Below are positions 1 to 6,735 of a stretch of DNA of 47,189 nucleotides, one piece after another. The notes under the pieces were generated by a model. That model was not told the origin of the DNA. It searched no databases and worked only from the letters and a program-made list of their open reading frames with translations. Where the stretch lies: assembly GCA_902386385.1 (NCBI GenBank), contig CABMIU010000044.1:1-47189 (forward strand), read 5' to 3'. Within the stretch, counting starts at the first letter, position 1. Each line of letters begins with the position of its first letter. This stretch comes from an uncultured archaeon (GTDB lineage Archaea > Iainarchaeota > Iainarchaeia > Iainarchaeales > Iainarchaeaceae). The position numbers and the translations under genes are program-made.

Positions 1-25
1 ATTGTTTGCCCGAGAAAATTTCACT

Positions 26-670
26 TTACTTCGCCGTGTCTTTCTTGTATTCAATGAACGAATACGCCACGAGGATAGCCGCTGAAACAAGCACCGGGAC
101 AAGCACAAAGAACATCGCATGCTGCCCATCCAGGGCACCGAGGATTGCAATTATGCCTGAAGCGGTGAACATTTTCTCGCCGAGCCTGTGCGTTTTGTCC
201 CACACTTTTTCACTGCTCATTGTCCAAGGCGTCCTTATGCCCACAAACCAGTTCCTCTTTGCCTTTCCGAGGAGATTCCCGATGAAAATGAAAAGCAGCC
301 CGATTGCCGGAGCTAGCAGTTGCCCGGAATTGAATGCAAACCCGAGGTTGGAAGAGATTATTATTCCCTGCACATAAAGCATGAACAATGCGAAAACAAT
401 TGGCAATTTGTCATACTCCGCCCTGAATTTTTCTATTCCGCGGAGCGGGTCAAGCACAGGAATTGCAGCAAACAAAAGAACAAGCGCGAGCGAGAGCACT
501 GGCACGATGAACGCACCGAAAAGCTTTCCTGAGTAGCCGTTGGGTTGGCCGTCTGCGCCCCAGTGCGTAACCATTTTTTCAGGTAGCGAATTGTAGAGGA
601 AAATAGTTACACCGAAAATTGCCAGAAGGATTAAGGCCAACGTTATTCCGGCAATGCTGATTTTTGGCAT
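26..670 (-). CDS. SdpI/DUF1648-family membrane protein
   Basis: This 214-residue polytopic membrane protein resembles the DUF1648 plus SdpI family. The N-terminal half has a membrane helix followed by the short LPEKMVTHWGADGQPNGY-type segment typical of DUF1648. The C-terminal half has the SdpI-like RNWFVGIRTPWTMSSEKVWDKT stretch between helices, of which the NWFVGIRTPWT part is diagnostic. In Bacillus SdpI gives immunity to a killing factor; in archaea the role is unknown. About six hydrophobic segments are visible. I chose the ATG at 670 because the longer reading frame would start inside a purine/pyrimidine hairpin repeat. No clear operon partner is visible. Confidence 0.75.
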   Translation of the reverse strand: MPKISIAGITLALILLAIFGVTIFLYNSLPEKMVTHWGADGQPNGYSGKLFGAFIVPVLSLALVLLFAAIPVLDPLRGIEKFRAEYDKLPIVFALFMLYVQGIIISSNLGFAFNSGQLLAPAIGLLFIFIGNLLGKAKRNWFVGIRTPWTMSSEKVWDKTHRLGEKMFTASGIIAILGALDGQHAMFFVLVPVLVSAAILVAYSFIEYKKDTAK

Positions 671-710
671 TATGCAACTGGCCACAAAGGGAAGATAAAT
701 GAATCCAACA

Positions 711-800
711 GCCTTTTTCTTTCTCTTGCAAGCTTTTTCTTTCTCTTGAGAAGAGAAATAAAAAGCTTGAGCAAAAAGAAAGAGAACCACTAACGTTGAA
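711..800 (+). repeat. Purine/pyrimidine hairpin repeat, copy 1
   Basis: An 18-bp inverted repeat (730-747 against 751-768, one mismatch, GAG loop) made of T/C tracts on one arm and A/G tracts on the other. It is followed by a second AAAAAGAAAGAGAAC tract. The same design recurs near 2124, 33523 and 36366. Unlike those copies, this one is not next to a tRNA gene; it lies between the SdpI-like gene and the glycosyltransferase gene. Confidence 0.7.
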
Positions 801-1135
801 AGGCTGGCGAAACCCTAAAGGGGAACAAGAAAGAGAACAACTGCGCAGAAAAAAATATAAAAATAGCAGGATAAATGTAAAGGATTGGGAGCCCAAGTAT
901 AAGCTTTTCCAAGCTTGTTCCCTAAGCGGGTGTGGCTTGCTCCCATATCCTCTATCTGGTAACTAGTTCTTGTGAACTATGTTTACACCGTTGAGAAGAA
1001 TGCTGCTCCACAATAAGATTGTTGCGGGTTCGGATTCTGAACGGAGAAAGGTTAATTGCCGGAAGCGCGTAGAAGTAAGGCGGAAATTTGATTGCAATGG
1101 AAAAAGCTTAAGTTCTGCAAAGCGCTAATTTTGTG
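791..1135. other. Non-coding stretch with promoter and folded segments
   Basis: No convincing ORF lies here. The stretch holds a TATA-like AT tract at about 852-864, the folded segment at 887-944, and three further small hairpins: AGTTC/GAACT at about 968-981, ACAAT/ATTGT at about 1011-1023, and GTTCGG/CTGAAC at about 1027-1041. Together they look like one structured transcript or a long structured leader of the downstream glycosyltransferase gene. Confidence 0.5.
887..944 (+). ncRNA. Candidate structured RNA with its own TATA box
   Basis: The ends pair as GGGAGC (887-892) with GCTCCC (939-944), extended by AAG (895-897) with CTT (936-938) across a CC bulge. Inside are a hairpin AAGCTT-TTCC-AAGCTT (901-916) and a short stem CCC-TAAGC-GGG (920-930), giving a multibranched fold. 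A TATA-like tract at about 852-864 would place transcription start near 885-889, at the first paired base. I recognise no known RNA family: the conserved blocks of SRP RNA and RNase P RNA are absent. It could instead be the leader of the gene at 1136. Confidence 0.4.
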
Positions 1136-2011
1136 ATGGAAAATAGTCCTGACCCGCATGGCATTGGCAAAGATGCCCCATTGCCTGTTGTTCTTGTCCC
1201 GGCTTACAATGAGGAAGCCTACATTGAAACGATTGCCCGTGAACTATCCAATGTACAGAAGGAAGGTGCGATTGGCCACGTGCTTTTTGTGGATGACGGC
1301 AGCACCGACAAGACATCGGAAATCATTAGGCGGGTTGTTGAAGAAACCCACATGGATGCGCGCGTTGTGAGGTTCGAAAAGCGCGGGGGCAAGGGAATGC
1401 CGTTTTACTATTCGCTCCGCTACTTTTTCAAAAGACTCCCAAATATGCATGAGAACCAGTGCCTTGTCACCTTTGACGCTGACATCAGCGGCATTACAAA
1501 GGGGAAGCTGCAGACGCTTACGGCCAAAATCGGCGACAAAAAGCCAACAGGAAGGAAAAATTACCGTGACAAGGAAATTGTTTATACGACAGACTTGGTT
1601 ACTTGCCTTTTGGATGGTTACGATGAATATAGTGGCCAGCAAGCATACAGGCTCAAAGCCCTCAAACCATACCTAATCAATCATACGCTAGGAACAAGGC
1701 TTATGCGCTGCGGCATGGCCATGGAGATTGAACTGAACAGGTTTTTTAGACAAAAAGATCGTAGGGCTAGAGAAGATATCAAATTCCACGTCGCCCCGGC
1801 AACAGGCCATACGGGAAGGGCTGGAAGGACTGATGAGGACTTGCGCCGGCTCAAGGCAGAAATAGACAAACAAACTGCTTTAGATATTTCAAGATGGCTG
1901 GCTGCAAGAAACCTGAAAGGAGGAAGCTCCTATAAAGTCGCATTGCGAAGTGTAAACAACCAAAAAATCAGAACCCCGCCAGCGCTGCCGAAAGTAAGGA
2001 GAATTCACTGA
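1136..2011 (+). CDS. Family 2 glycosyltransferase
   Basis: A 291-residue GT-A fold glycosyltransferase of family 2. It has the nucleotide-sugar binding start VVLVPAYNEEAYIETIA near the N-terminus, then FVDDGSTDKT, and a DxD-type metal site in TFDADIS. It would transfer a sugar from an NDP- or dolichyl-phosphate-linked donor; the substrate cannot be told. No membrane helix is evident, so it is probably a cytoplasmic or peripheral enzyme for surface glycans or glycolipids. The ATG at 1136 is preferred over the GTG one codon earlier. The gene stands alone, preceded by a structured non-coding segment and followed by a hairpin repeat in the opposite orientation. Confidence 0.85.
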   Translation: MENSPDPHGIGKDAPLPVVLVPAYNEEAYIETIARELSNVQKEGAIGHVLFVDDGSTDKTSEIIRRVVEETHMDARVVRFEKRGGKGMPFYYSLRYFFKRLPNMHENQCLVTFDADISGITKGKLQTLTAKIGDKKPTGRKNYRDKEIVYTTDLVTCLLDGYDEYSGQQAYRLKALKPYLINHTLGTRLMRCGMAMEIELNRFFRQKDRRAREDIKFHVAPATGHTGRAGRTDEDLRRLKAEIDKQTALDISRWLAARNLKGGSSYKVALRSVNNQKIRTPPALPKVRRIH

Positions 2012-2029
2012 GCAGCGAAGTCATCAGCG

Positions 2030-2160
2030 AAGCCGTTCTATTTTTTTCCGCCAGCAGAGTGGTTCTCTTTCTTTTCAGCCAGCACTTATTTTGCGGAGCA
2101 GTTCTTTTTCTTTTTCGCCGGCTCTTTTTCTTTTTCTTCTCAAGAAAAAGAAAAAGGCCG
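2030..2160 (-). repeat. Purine/pyrimidine hairpin repeat, copy 2
   Basis: A perfect 15-bp inverted repeat (2124-2138 with 2142-2156, CTC loop on the + strand, GAG on the - strand). On the - strand it starts about 7 nt after the 3' end of tRNA-Gly, so its T-rich arm is the first thing transcribed after the tRNA. Further on, the - strand carries degenerate reiterations of AAAAAGAAAAAGAAC followed by GC-rich NGCTNCGC. It probably serves as the tRNA terminator, and perhaps as a bidirectional one. Confidence 0.65.
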
Positions 2161-2163
2161 AAG

Positions 2164-2236
2164 TGCACCCGCCGGGATTCGAACCCGGGTCGCGAGCTTG
2201 GGAAGCTCGAAGCCTGAACCGCTGGCCGACAGGTGC
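2164..2236 (-). tRNA. tRNA-Gly(CCC)
   Basis: A full cloverleaf of 73 nt. The acceptor stem is GCACCTG with CGGGTGC. The anticodon stem CGAGC/GCTCG encloses loop TTCCCAA, anticodon CCC. The T-arm is CCGGG-TTCGAAT-CCCGG and the discriminator is A. No intron and no encoded CCA. Confidence 0.95.
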
Positions 2237-2299
2237 GTTACAACAGAATGGCAACCCAAAAATTAATTAAACAAACCTTGTCGCTTTTTGGGGATTGGA

Positions 2300-2593
2300 T
2301 TACAGGCTTATCCCGAGCAGGTGCAGTATTACCGCCGCGACCAATCCAAGCAGCCCTCCGAAGAGCACCAGAAGGACGCTCCAGAGCGTGATTGGCAGCT
2401 TCATGAAAGGGGCGAAGTTCAGGGCAATGAGGAGCACGAGGCCAAGAAAGCTGTTCAGCAGCACCAGCACAACTTTTTTCACGGTCTTATAGACAAAGTA
2501 AACCAATATGCCTACAAGGATAAGCACCAAGGCCCCTTTCAACAGCGGGCTAAGAACAATTGCTTCCTGCACCATATAGACAATAATGGGCAA
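2300..2593 (-). CDS. BofA-family small membrane protein
   Basis: This 97-residue protein is almost wholly hydrophobic, with about three membrane segments. The middle LLNSFLGLVLLIALNF and C-terminal LPITLWSVLLVLFGGLLG segments match the pattern of the BofA (pro-sigmaK processing inhibitor) family. Archaea have BofA-like proteins of this size but no sigma-K, so the role is unknown. An internal ATG seven codons in (2575) is a possible alternative start. Upstream on the same strand lie a folded segment and the small ORF at 2726-2875, so the two genes may share a transcript. Confidence 0.7.
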   Translation of the reverse strand: MPIIVYMVQEAIVLSPLLKGALVLILVGILVYFVYKTVKKVVLVLLNSFLGLVLLIALNFAPFMKLPITLWSVLLVLFGGLLGLVAAVILHLLGISL

Positions 2594-2602
2594 GAGGCAT
2601 TA

Positions 2603-2704
2603 AAGGGGTTTTGCTCGGCGCCTTTCCGCCGCAATAAAGATAGCCCTGCTACGCAGGGCAGTGGCTCGCTCCGCTCGCAAATAGAAAAATAGGGCTAACC
2701 CCTT
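2603..2704 (-). promoter_or_regulatory. Folded segment upstream of the BofA-like gene
   Basis: AAGGGGTT (2603-2610) pairs with AACCCCTT (2697-2704). Between them is a strong hairpin GCCCTGC-TAC-GCAGGGC (2643-2659). On the - strand this lies just downstream of the small ORF 2726-2875 and just upstream of the BofA-like start. It could be a terminator for the first or a leader structure for the second. Confidence 0.4.
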
Positions 2705-2725
2705 AAAATTTGGTGTAAACAGGGG

Positions 2726-2875
2726 TCAGCCTGACCTTAATAGGTTTACCAGGGTAGAGGACCCGCCGAGGCTGAATTTCCGAGCAGCATAACCCAGCCT
2801 GGCAGCTTTGATTCTAGGGACATATATAGCCACACTGTCCTTGACAAAGTTTTTCCAATCCAATTGAATCCCCAC
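2726..2875 (-). CDS. Small ORF, possible ribbon-helix-helix-like protein
   Basis: This 49-residue reading frame starts at a GTG. It contains a beta-strand-like stretch SVAIYVP followed by a basic, probably helical segment and GGSSTLVNLL. That order loosely recalls a ribbon-helix-helix DNA-binding protein, but I would not assign it. A TATA-like AATATAAA at about 2906-2914 on the - strand lies 30-35 nt upstream of the GTG, giving a nearly leaderless transcript divergent from the HxlR-type gene. It is short enough to be missed by ordinary gene calling. Confidence 0.4.
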   Translation of the reverse strand: MGIQLDWKNFVKDSVAIYVPRIKAARLGYAARKFSLGGSSTLVNLLRSG

Positions 2876-2943
2876 CTCAGAGCGAAACCCTGAAGCCAAT
2901 TTTATTCGTTTATATTACGGCGTTGGTATTTAAATAGTAGTTA

Positions 2944-2958
2944 GTATATTAAGTATAC
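2944..2958. promoter_or_regulatory. Palindrome in the divergent promoter, possible operator
   Basis: GTATA (2944-2948) and TATAC (2954-2958) form a perfect inverted repeat separated by TTAAG. It lies about 30-44 nt upstream of the HxlR-type start, next to TATA-like tracts for both directions. This is the usual location of an autoregulatory operator for a small dimeric winged-helix repressor. Confidence 0.45.
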
Positions 2959-2987
2959 CAGCTTGTTTTTGTATAGTTGAAGTCTAT

Positions 2988-3317
2988 TTGGAACACTGGG
3001 TGCAGTTTTTGCCGGAAGAAAAGGAATTTGACAGGGTTTATGCGTTTTGCGCGAAGAAGCACAACCTGCCGGTGCTGAAGGTTTTGCTTGGCCACCCCCA
3101 TGGAGCAGGATTTAATGCGATTTTGAAGGCTGCCAAGCCAATTACGCCGAGGATTCTTTCAACGCGCCTGAAGGAGCTGGAGAAGCTGAAGCTTGTGACA
3201 AAAGGGATGATTTTTGGCACCCCCCCAAAAATCGAGTACCGCGTGACGGCAAAGGCGGAAGGTCTGAAGAAGATTTTCACTGATTTGGAGGAATGGGGGA
3301 AGAAGGAGCTTGAATGA
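2988..3317 (+). CDS. HxlR-family winged-helix regulator
   Basis: This 109-residue protein follows the HxlR/DUF24 pattern. A central helix-turn-helix ends in PRILSTRLKELEKLKLV, followed by the wing FGTPPKIEYRVT and then TAKAEGLKKIFTDLEEWG. The family forms dimers that bind palindromes and respond to small electrophiles or unknown signals. The start is a TTG at 2988 (or a GTG at 3000); no ATG is available. The palindrome at 2944-2958 is a likely target for autoregulation. The divergent neighbour is the small ORF at 2726-2875. Confidence 0.8.
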   Translation: MEHWVQFLPEEKEFDRVYAFCAKKHNLPVLKVLLGHPHGAGFNAILKAAKPITPRILSTRLKELEKLKLVTKGMIFGTPPKIEYRVTAKAEGLKKIFTDLEEWGKKELE

Positions 3318-3381
3318 GCCACAGAGGCCAGGCACAAATTCAGGCCGGGGGTCAAAAGGCCAAAGACTTTTGTCGGCAGGA

Positions 3382-4101
3382 TTATGTTTTTGCATTCGCC
3401 CAGAGCATTTCGAAGTATCGCTTGTAGCTTTCAGCTACTTCCGGGCTTTTTATGACAATTCCAATCGGGTTTTCCTTCCAGATTATTATCGCGACATTCG
3501 GGTCATAAACCATTGTCGTTGAAAGCTGGTTCACGAATTCCTTGTGCAGGAATCTCGCTTCGCCGATGAATTCCTTGACATATTCCTTTCCTCGTTCATT
3601 CTCGCTGTAAATCCCCCTGCATTGCACCTTGTTCTCGGCCTTTTTGCGCTGGTATATGGGGTAATAGTAAGGCAGTATTTCCTTGAATTTTTCGGCTGAG
3701 CCGAACAAATCATAGTTTGCCCTCGATTTAAGGAGTTCCTCGAAAATGGATTTGAGGCCGTTCTTGCCCTTGAACACCGCGACATCATCAAAAGCCGGTT
3801 TTGCGCGGTAAATTTTCTTCAGCTCGGGCAGGATTGACCTGATTTCGCTTTTCCTGACTTCCAGGAAATCGAGGAGTTTCTGCGGCTCGGTTGCGATGAA
3901 AATGGTCTTTGTCTCGACCTTTGCAAAGCCCACAAGGCCTTTTTTTATCAGCCTTCCGAGGGCGTCATAGGCATTTTTCCGGTAAATTCCGCACCTTTCC
4001 GCGATTTCCGACGCTGAAGCGGAGTTAAGTTCCAACAGGCACAGATAAACCTTTATCTCGGCTTTTGTCAGCCCGAGGTTTTCAAGAAGTTCAGCGTTCA
4101 T
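3382..4101 (-). CDS. TrmB-family transcriptional regulator
   Basis: A 239-residue regulator. The N-terminal TrmB-type winged helix (about residues 1-75) contains LGLTKAEIKVYLCLLEL and ASEIAERCGIYRKNAYDALG. The C-terminal region (about 100-239) is a phospholipase-D-like or effector-binding fold with DLFGSAEKFKEILPYYYP. Archaeal TrmB proteins control sugar uptake and central metabolism and bind sugars. The effector here is unknown, and no transporter or sugar gene lies nearby. It is transcribed toward the HxlR-type gene (convergent). Confidence 0.85.
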   Translation of the reverse strand: MNAELLENLGLTKAEIKVYLCLLELNSASASEIAERCGIYRKNAYDALGRLIKKGLVGFAKVETKTIFIATEPQKLLDFLEVRKSEIRSILPELKKIYRAKPAFDDVAVFKGKNGLKSIFEELLKSRANYDLFGSAEKFKEILPYYYPIYQRKKAENKVQCRGIYSENERGKEYVKEFIGEARFLHKEFVNQLSTTMVYDPNVAIIIWKENPIGIVIKSPEVAESYKRYFEMLWANAKT

Positions 4102-4274
4102 AAAAGCAACTCACGACAATCATTGCACCTATAACGCCAAACCCAAAACGACCGGGGCGTGGGTCTAATGGCCCTATTTATGTCATCGTAGTATCAATTG
4201 CCACCACACTTATTTATCTTTATGCTTCGCGAGGTATTACTGCATTAAAATTTTGGAGTAAGGGGTGACTAGCC

Positions 4275-4388
4275 ATGGCAAGAAAAAAGAAAGCTGCAAT
4301 GGAACAGGGACAGAATGCCCCTGCACAGGCGCAGGTTCAGCAGAATAACGTGATTCCGCAGCCACAGCAGCCGACGCATTCGGCGTGA
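4275..4388 (+). CDS. 37-residue Gln/Ala-rich small protein
   Basis: A short reading frame begins MARKKKAAMEQGQ, continues with Gln, Ala and Pro, and ends at TGA. It has a good ribosome binding site (GGAG and AGGGGTGA a few bases upstream) and a TATA-like TTATTTATC at about 4210-4218. A basic N-terminus and a disordered Q-rich tail are all that can be seen. I recognise no family. The strong translation signals make it likely to be real. Confidence 0.55.
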   Translation: MARKKKAAMEQGQNAPAQAQVQQNNVIPQPQQPTHSA

Positions 4389-4578
4389 ATCAATCAAAAG
4401 CAGAAAGAATAAAATCAACGGATATAAAATCAGCAAAAGCAGGCAAAAAGTGAAAAAATAAAAAAAGCGAGCAAATACAAGGAAAACCACAGATTTCTTC
4501 GTGAATCCGGTTGCCCCGCCATTAATGCGGGGCACCAAAAGCAAAAATGGCCAAATTTTACATGGTTTTGTTTGGCAC

Positions 4579-5079
4579 CTACTTGAACGTTATGCTCTCA
4601 GCAAAGCTGAGTTGTTTCAATTTTTCAGTTGTGCCTTTCTTCAGCCTGCCGTCAATGATTATTGTCAGGACTGGGTCCGGGAAAAGGTCAGGGTCGTCGC
4701 TTATCGCCTGCCTCAGGGAAATGCCGTCATCTGCGAGGATTTTGGCCACACTGGCAACAATGCCCTTCTTCTTCGGGTCTGCCCTGATTTCGATTGTGTC
4801 ATAGCCCAGCTCGCGGGCTGCGTTGCCCATGAAGGCCCTTGGCTCTAGCCTGTAAAAAACATGGAGCAGCTTCTCGTTTTTCCCGATTTCCTTTGCCGTT
4901 TCAATGACAACGCGCCTGTCCACATCGAGCGCCCTCGCGATTTTGGCGGGCGGGAGCTCTATCCTGCCGGCGTATATTTTTCCGGCGCTGTCCACCTTCA
5001 GGCCTAGGCGCAGGAACTCGATTGCGACAATTTTCCTGCCACGGGCGTGGCCGAAGAACTCTTCCAGAATTCGGAGCAT
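4579..5079 (-). CDS. ACT-domain regulator of amino acid metabolism (COG2150-like)
   Basis: A roughly 166-residue protein of the archaeal family described as a predicted regulator of amino acid metabolism. The N-terminal part (about 1-75) looks like a helical DNA-binding region containing PPAKIARALDVDRRVVIETA. The C-terminal part (about 85-166) is an ACT domain with GIVASVAKILADDGISLRQA and DPVLTIIIDGRL, the fold that binds amino acids in feedback-controlled proteins. It is divergent from trpE and so well placed to sense an aromatic amino acid and control the cluster; that is inference. An ATG at 5097 would add six residues, but the TATA tract at 5103-5115 fits a leaderless start at 5079 better. 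Confidence 0.75.
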   Translation of the reverse strand: MLRILEEFFGHARGRKIVAIEFLRLGLKVDSAGKIYAGRIELPPAKIARALDVDRRVVIETAKEIGKNEKLLHVFYRLEPRAFMGNAARELGYDTIEIRADPKKKGIVASVAKILADDGISLRQAISDDPDLFPDPVLTIIIDGRLKKGTTEKLKQLSFAESITFK

Positions 5080-5102
5080 ATGCCTATTTTTGTTCATAAA
5101 GG

Positions 5103-5115
5103 TTTAAATATATAC
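5103..5115. promoter_or_regulatory. TATA tract between the ACT regulator and trpE
   Basis: TTTAAATATATA can be read as a TATA box on either strand. On the - strand it would start transcription near 5080-5084, at the second Met codon of the ACT regulator. On the + strand it would start near 5135-5140, leaving a leader of about 140 nt before trpE. A second TATA-like TTTATTTT at about 5250-5257 fits a leaderless trpE start. Confidence 0.5.
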
Positions 5116-5280
5116 GCCGCAGCAGTTCTGTGTCAAAAGATGCTATAGCCCAAGCCAAGAGGCTTAAGGGACATATTGCATTTAAGGCAAATGATTGGAT
5201 TCTGATGAATTCGCTTCAGTTGATTCTCATGGTTCAGGCACAGAAAAGAAGGGATTTATTTTGGGGTTTCCTCCCTGCCT

Positions 5281-6504
5281 ATGCACTTCAACGCAACGCC
5301 TGAACGACTTTTTTTCGCCCTGGCAGAGAATTACGAAAATGCTTTCCTGCTCGAGAGCAGCAACGGCCCGGAAAAAATTGCCAGGTTTTCCTTTGCCGGG
5401 TTCGGGCCAAAAAAGATAGTGCACATGGAAAAAGGAAATATTTATGTAGATGACGAAGCGGTTGAAGCCCGGAATGGTGACCCGCTTGATGCACTGAAGG
5501 CGCAAATTCCCGCGACAAAACCAAATCAAAACACCGGAAATGCCTGCACAGGCAACAATGCGGCCTACGGCGGTACCGGATTAGACGGGCCAAAGGCAGG
5601 CGGGGCGTTTGTGGGCAGTGGCAACATTGGCAACAAAGGTTCAGGCGGCAGCGTTGGCTTTCTCGGTGGCGCGGTCGGCTATTTCTCTTTCGAATTCTTC
5701 AGGCAGATTGAGGGCTTTTCCTCCAAGCTGAAGGATGAAACGCATTTCCCTGATTTCGAGTTCGGCATTTTCAATGATGCGATAATATTTGACCATGCGA
5801 CAGGCAAACAGAGTTATGTTTACATCGGCGAGAACAGGGCCAGGGAAGTGGAGGCCTGCCTGAAGGATTCTGGCGAGCCTGAGGAACTGAAAGCCATCGG
5901 AAAGGGCAGGCCGGGCTCGAAACAGGATTTTGTTGGAATGGTCGAGAAGGCGAAGGAGCGCATTGTTTGCGGCGACATTTTCCAGGCGGTGCTTTCACGC
6001 AGGCATTCCCTCGCTTTCAGGGGGGGCCTCGGGGAATTTTACAGGATGCTCAAGGTAGCGAACCCTTCCCCTTACCTTTATTTCATGAAGTTCGGCAAGA
6101 GGCAGCTCATCGGCTCCTCGCCGGAGAACCTTTTCAGGGTCGAGGGGAACGAGATTTCGAGTTACGCGACAATCGCGGGCACGAGGCCAAGGGGCAAAAA
6201 CACAGAGGACGACAGGTTCTTGGAGGAAGACTTGCTTTCGGACCCCAAGGAACGAGCAGAGCACTTAATGCTTGTCGACCTCACGCGCAACGATGTCGGA
6301 AAAGTGGCGAAGCCTGGCACAGTGAAGGTTCCTGAACTGATGCATGTGCACAAGTATTCGCATGTGCAGCATCTCGCTTCGTTTGTGAAGGCGGAGCTGG
6401 CAAAAGGAAAGGATTCTTTTGATGCGTTCAGGGCGATTTTCCCAGCCGGCACTGTTTCAGGAGCCCCGAAAATAAGGGCGACTGAAATCATCGGAGAGCT
6501 CTAG
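5281..6504 (+). CDS. trpE: Anthranilate synthase component I, amber-truncated
   Basis: TrpE makes anthranilate from chorismate using ammonia delivered by TrpG. This frame gives 407 residues with the chorismate-binding core, including SSPENLFRVEG, ATIAGTRPRG, LMLVDLTRNDVGKV and PAGTVSGAPKIRATEII. It stops at a TAG at 6502-6504, where family members normally read Glu in an ELE-x-RRGPY context. The rest of the domain continues in the same frame at 6508-6735. A Gly/Asn-rich stretch at about residues 78-125 interrupts the N-terminal domain and looks like a disordered insertion. The start is the ATG at 5281, 25 nt after a TATA-like tract. As truncated, the protein lacks essential C-terminal catalytic elements. 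Confidence 0.85.
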   Translation: MHFNATPERLFFALAENYENAFLLESSNGPEKIARFSFAGFGPKKIVHMEKGNIYVDDEAVEARNGDPLDALKAQIPATKPNQNTGNACTGNNAAYGGTGLDGPKAGGAFVGSGNIGNKGSGGSVGFLGGAVGYFSFEFFRQIEGFSSKLKDETHFPDFEFGIFNDAIIFDHATGKQSYVYIGENRAREVEACLKDSGEPEELKAIGKGRPGSKQDFVGMVEKAKERIVCGDIFQAVLSRRHSLAFRGGLGEFYRMLKVANPSPYLYFMKFGKRQLIGSSPENLFRVEGNEISSYATIAGTRPRGKNTEDDRFLEEDLLSDPKERAEHLMLVDLTRNDVGKVAKPGTVKVPELMHVHKYSHVQHLASFVKAELAKGKDSFDAFRAIFPAGTVSGAPKIRATEIIGEL

Positions 6505-6507
6505 AAA

Positions 6508-6735
6508 ATGAGGCGCGGGCCTTATGCCGGGGCATTCGGCTATTTTTCCTCAAACGGAAACGCCGATTTTGCAATCGGGATTAGGTCACTTTACGCGAAC
6601 AAGAATGAGGCTTATGTGCAGGCAGGGGCGGGCATCGTCTATGATTCTGTGCCTGAGCGCGAATTCATGGAAACCGAGAGCAAGGCAAGGGTGCTAATTG
6701 ACTGCTTTTTCAGGAACGGTGAGGGATATGGGTGA
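6508..6735 (+). CDS. trpE: C-terminal fragment of anthranilate synthase I
   Basis: This 75-codon frame continues trpE without any shift after the TAG. It contains [22 protein letters not shown] and [18 protein letters not shown], the conserved end of the chorismate-binding domain, including the magnesium/pyruvate-side segment. An ATG lies 3 nt after the TAG, so it could be made separately by termination-reinitiation, or as part of a full protein if the TAG is read through. The excellent conservation argues against an old pseudogene. It overlaps the trpG start by 8 nt. Confidence 0.8.
   Translation: MRRGPYAGAFGYFSSNGNADFAIGIRSLYANKNEAYVQAGAGIVYDSVPEREFMETESKARVLIDCFFRNGEGYG

Noticed and set aside
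1010-1050. Possible tRNA T-arm-like sequence GGGTTCGGATTC
   Set aside because: No matching acceptor, D- or anticodon arms are found around it.
2288-2692. Long + strand frame opposite the BofA-like gene
   Set aside because: Antisense shadow; the - strand frame has clear membrane segments and family pattern, while this one is low-complexity Gln/His.
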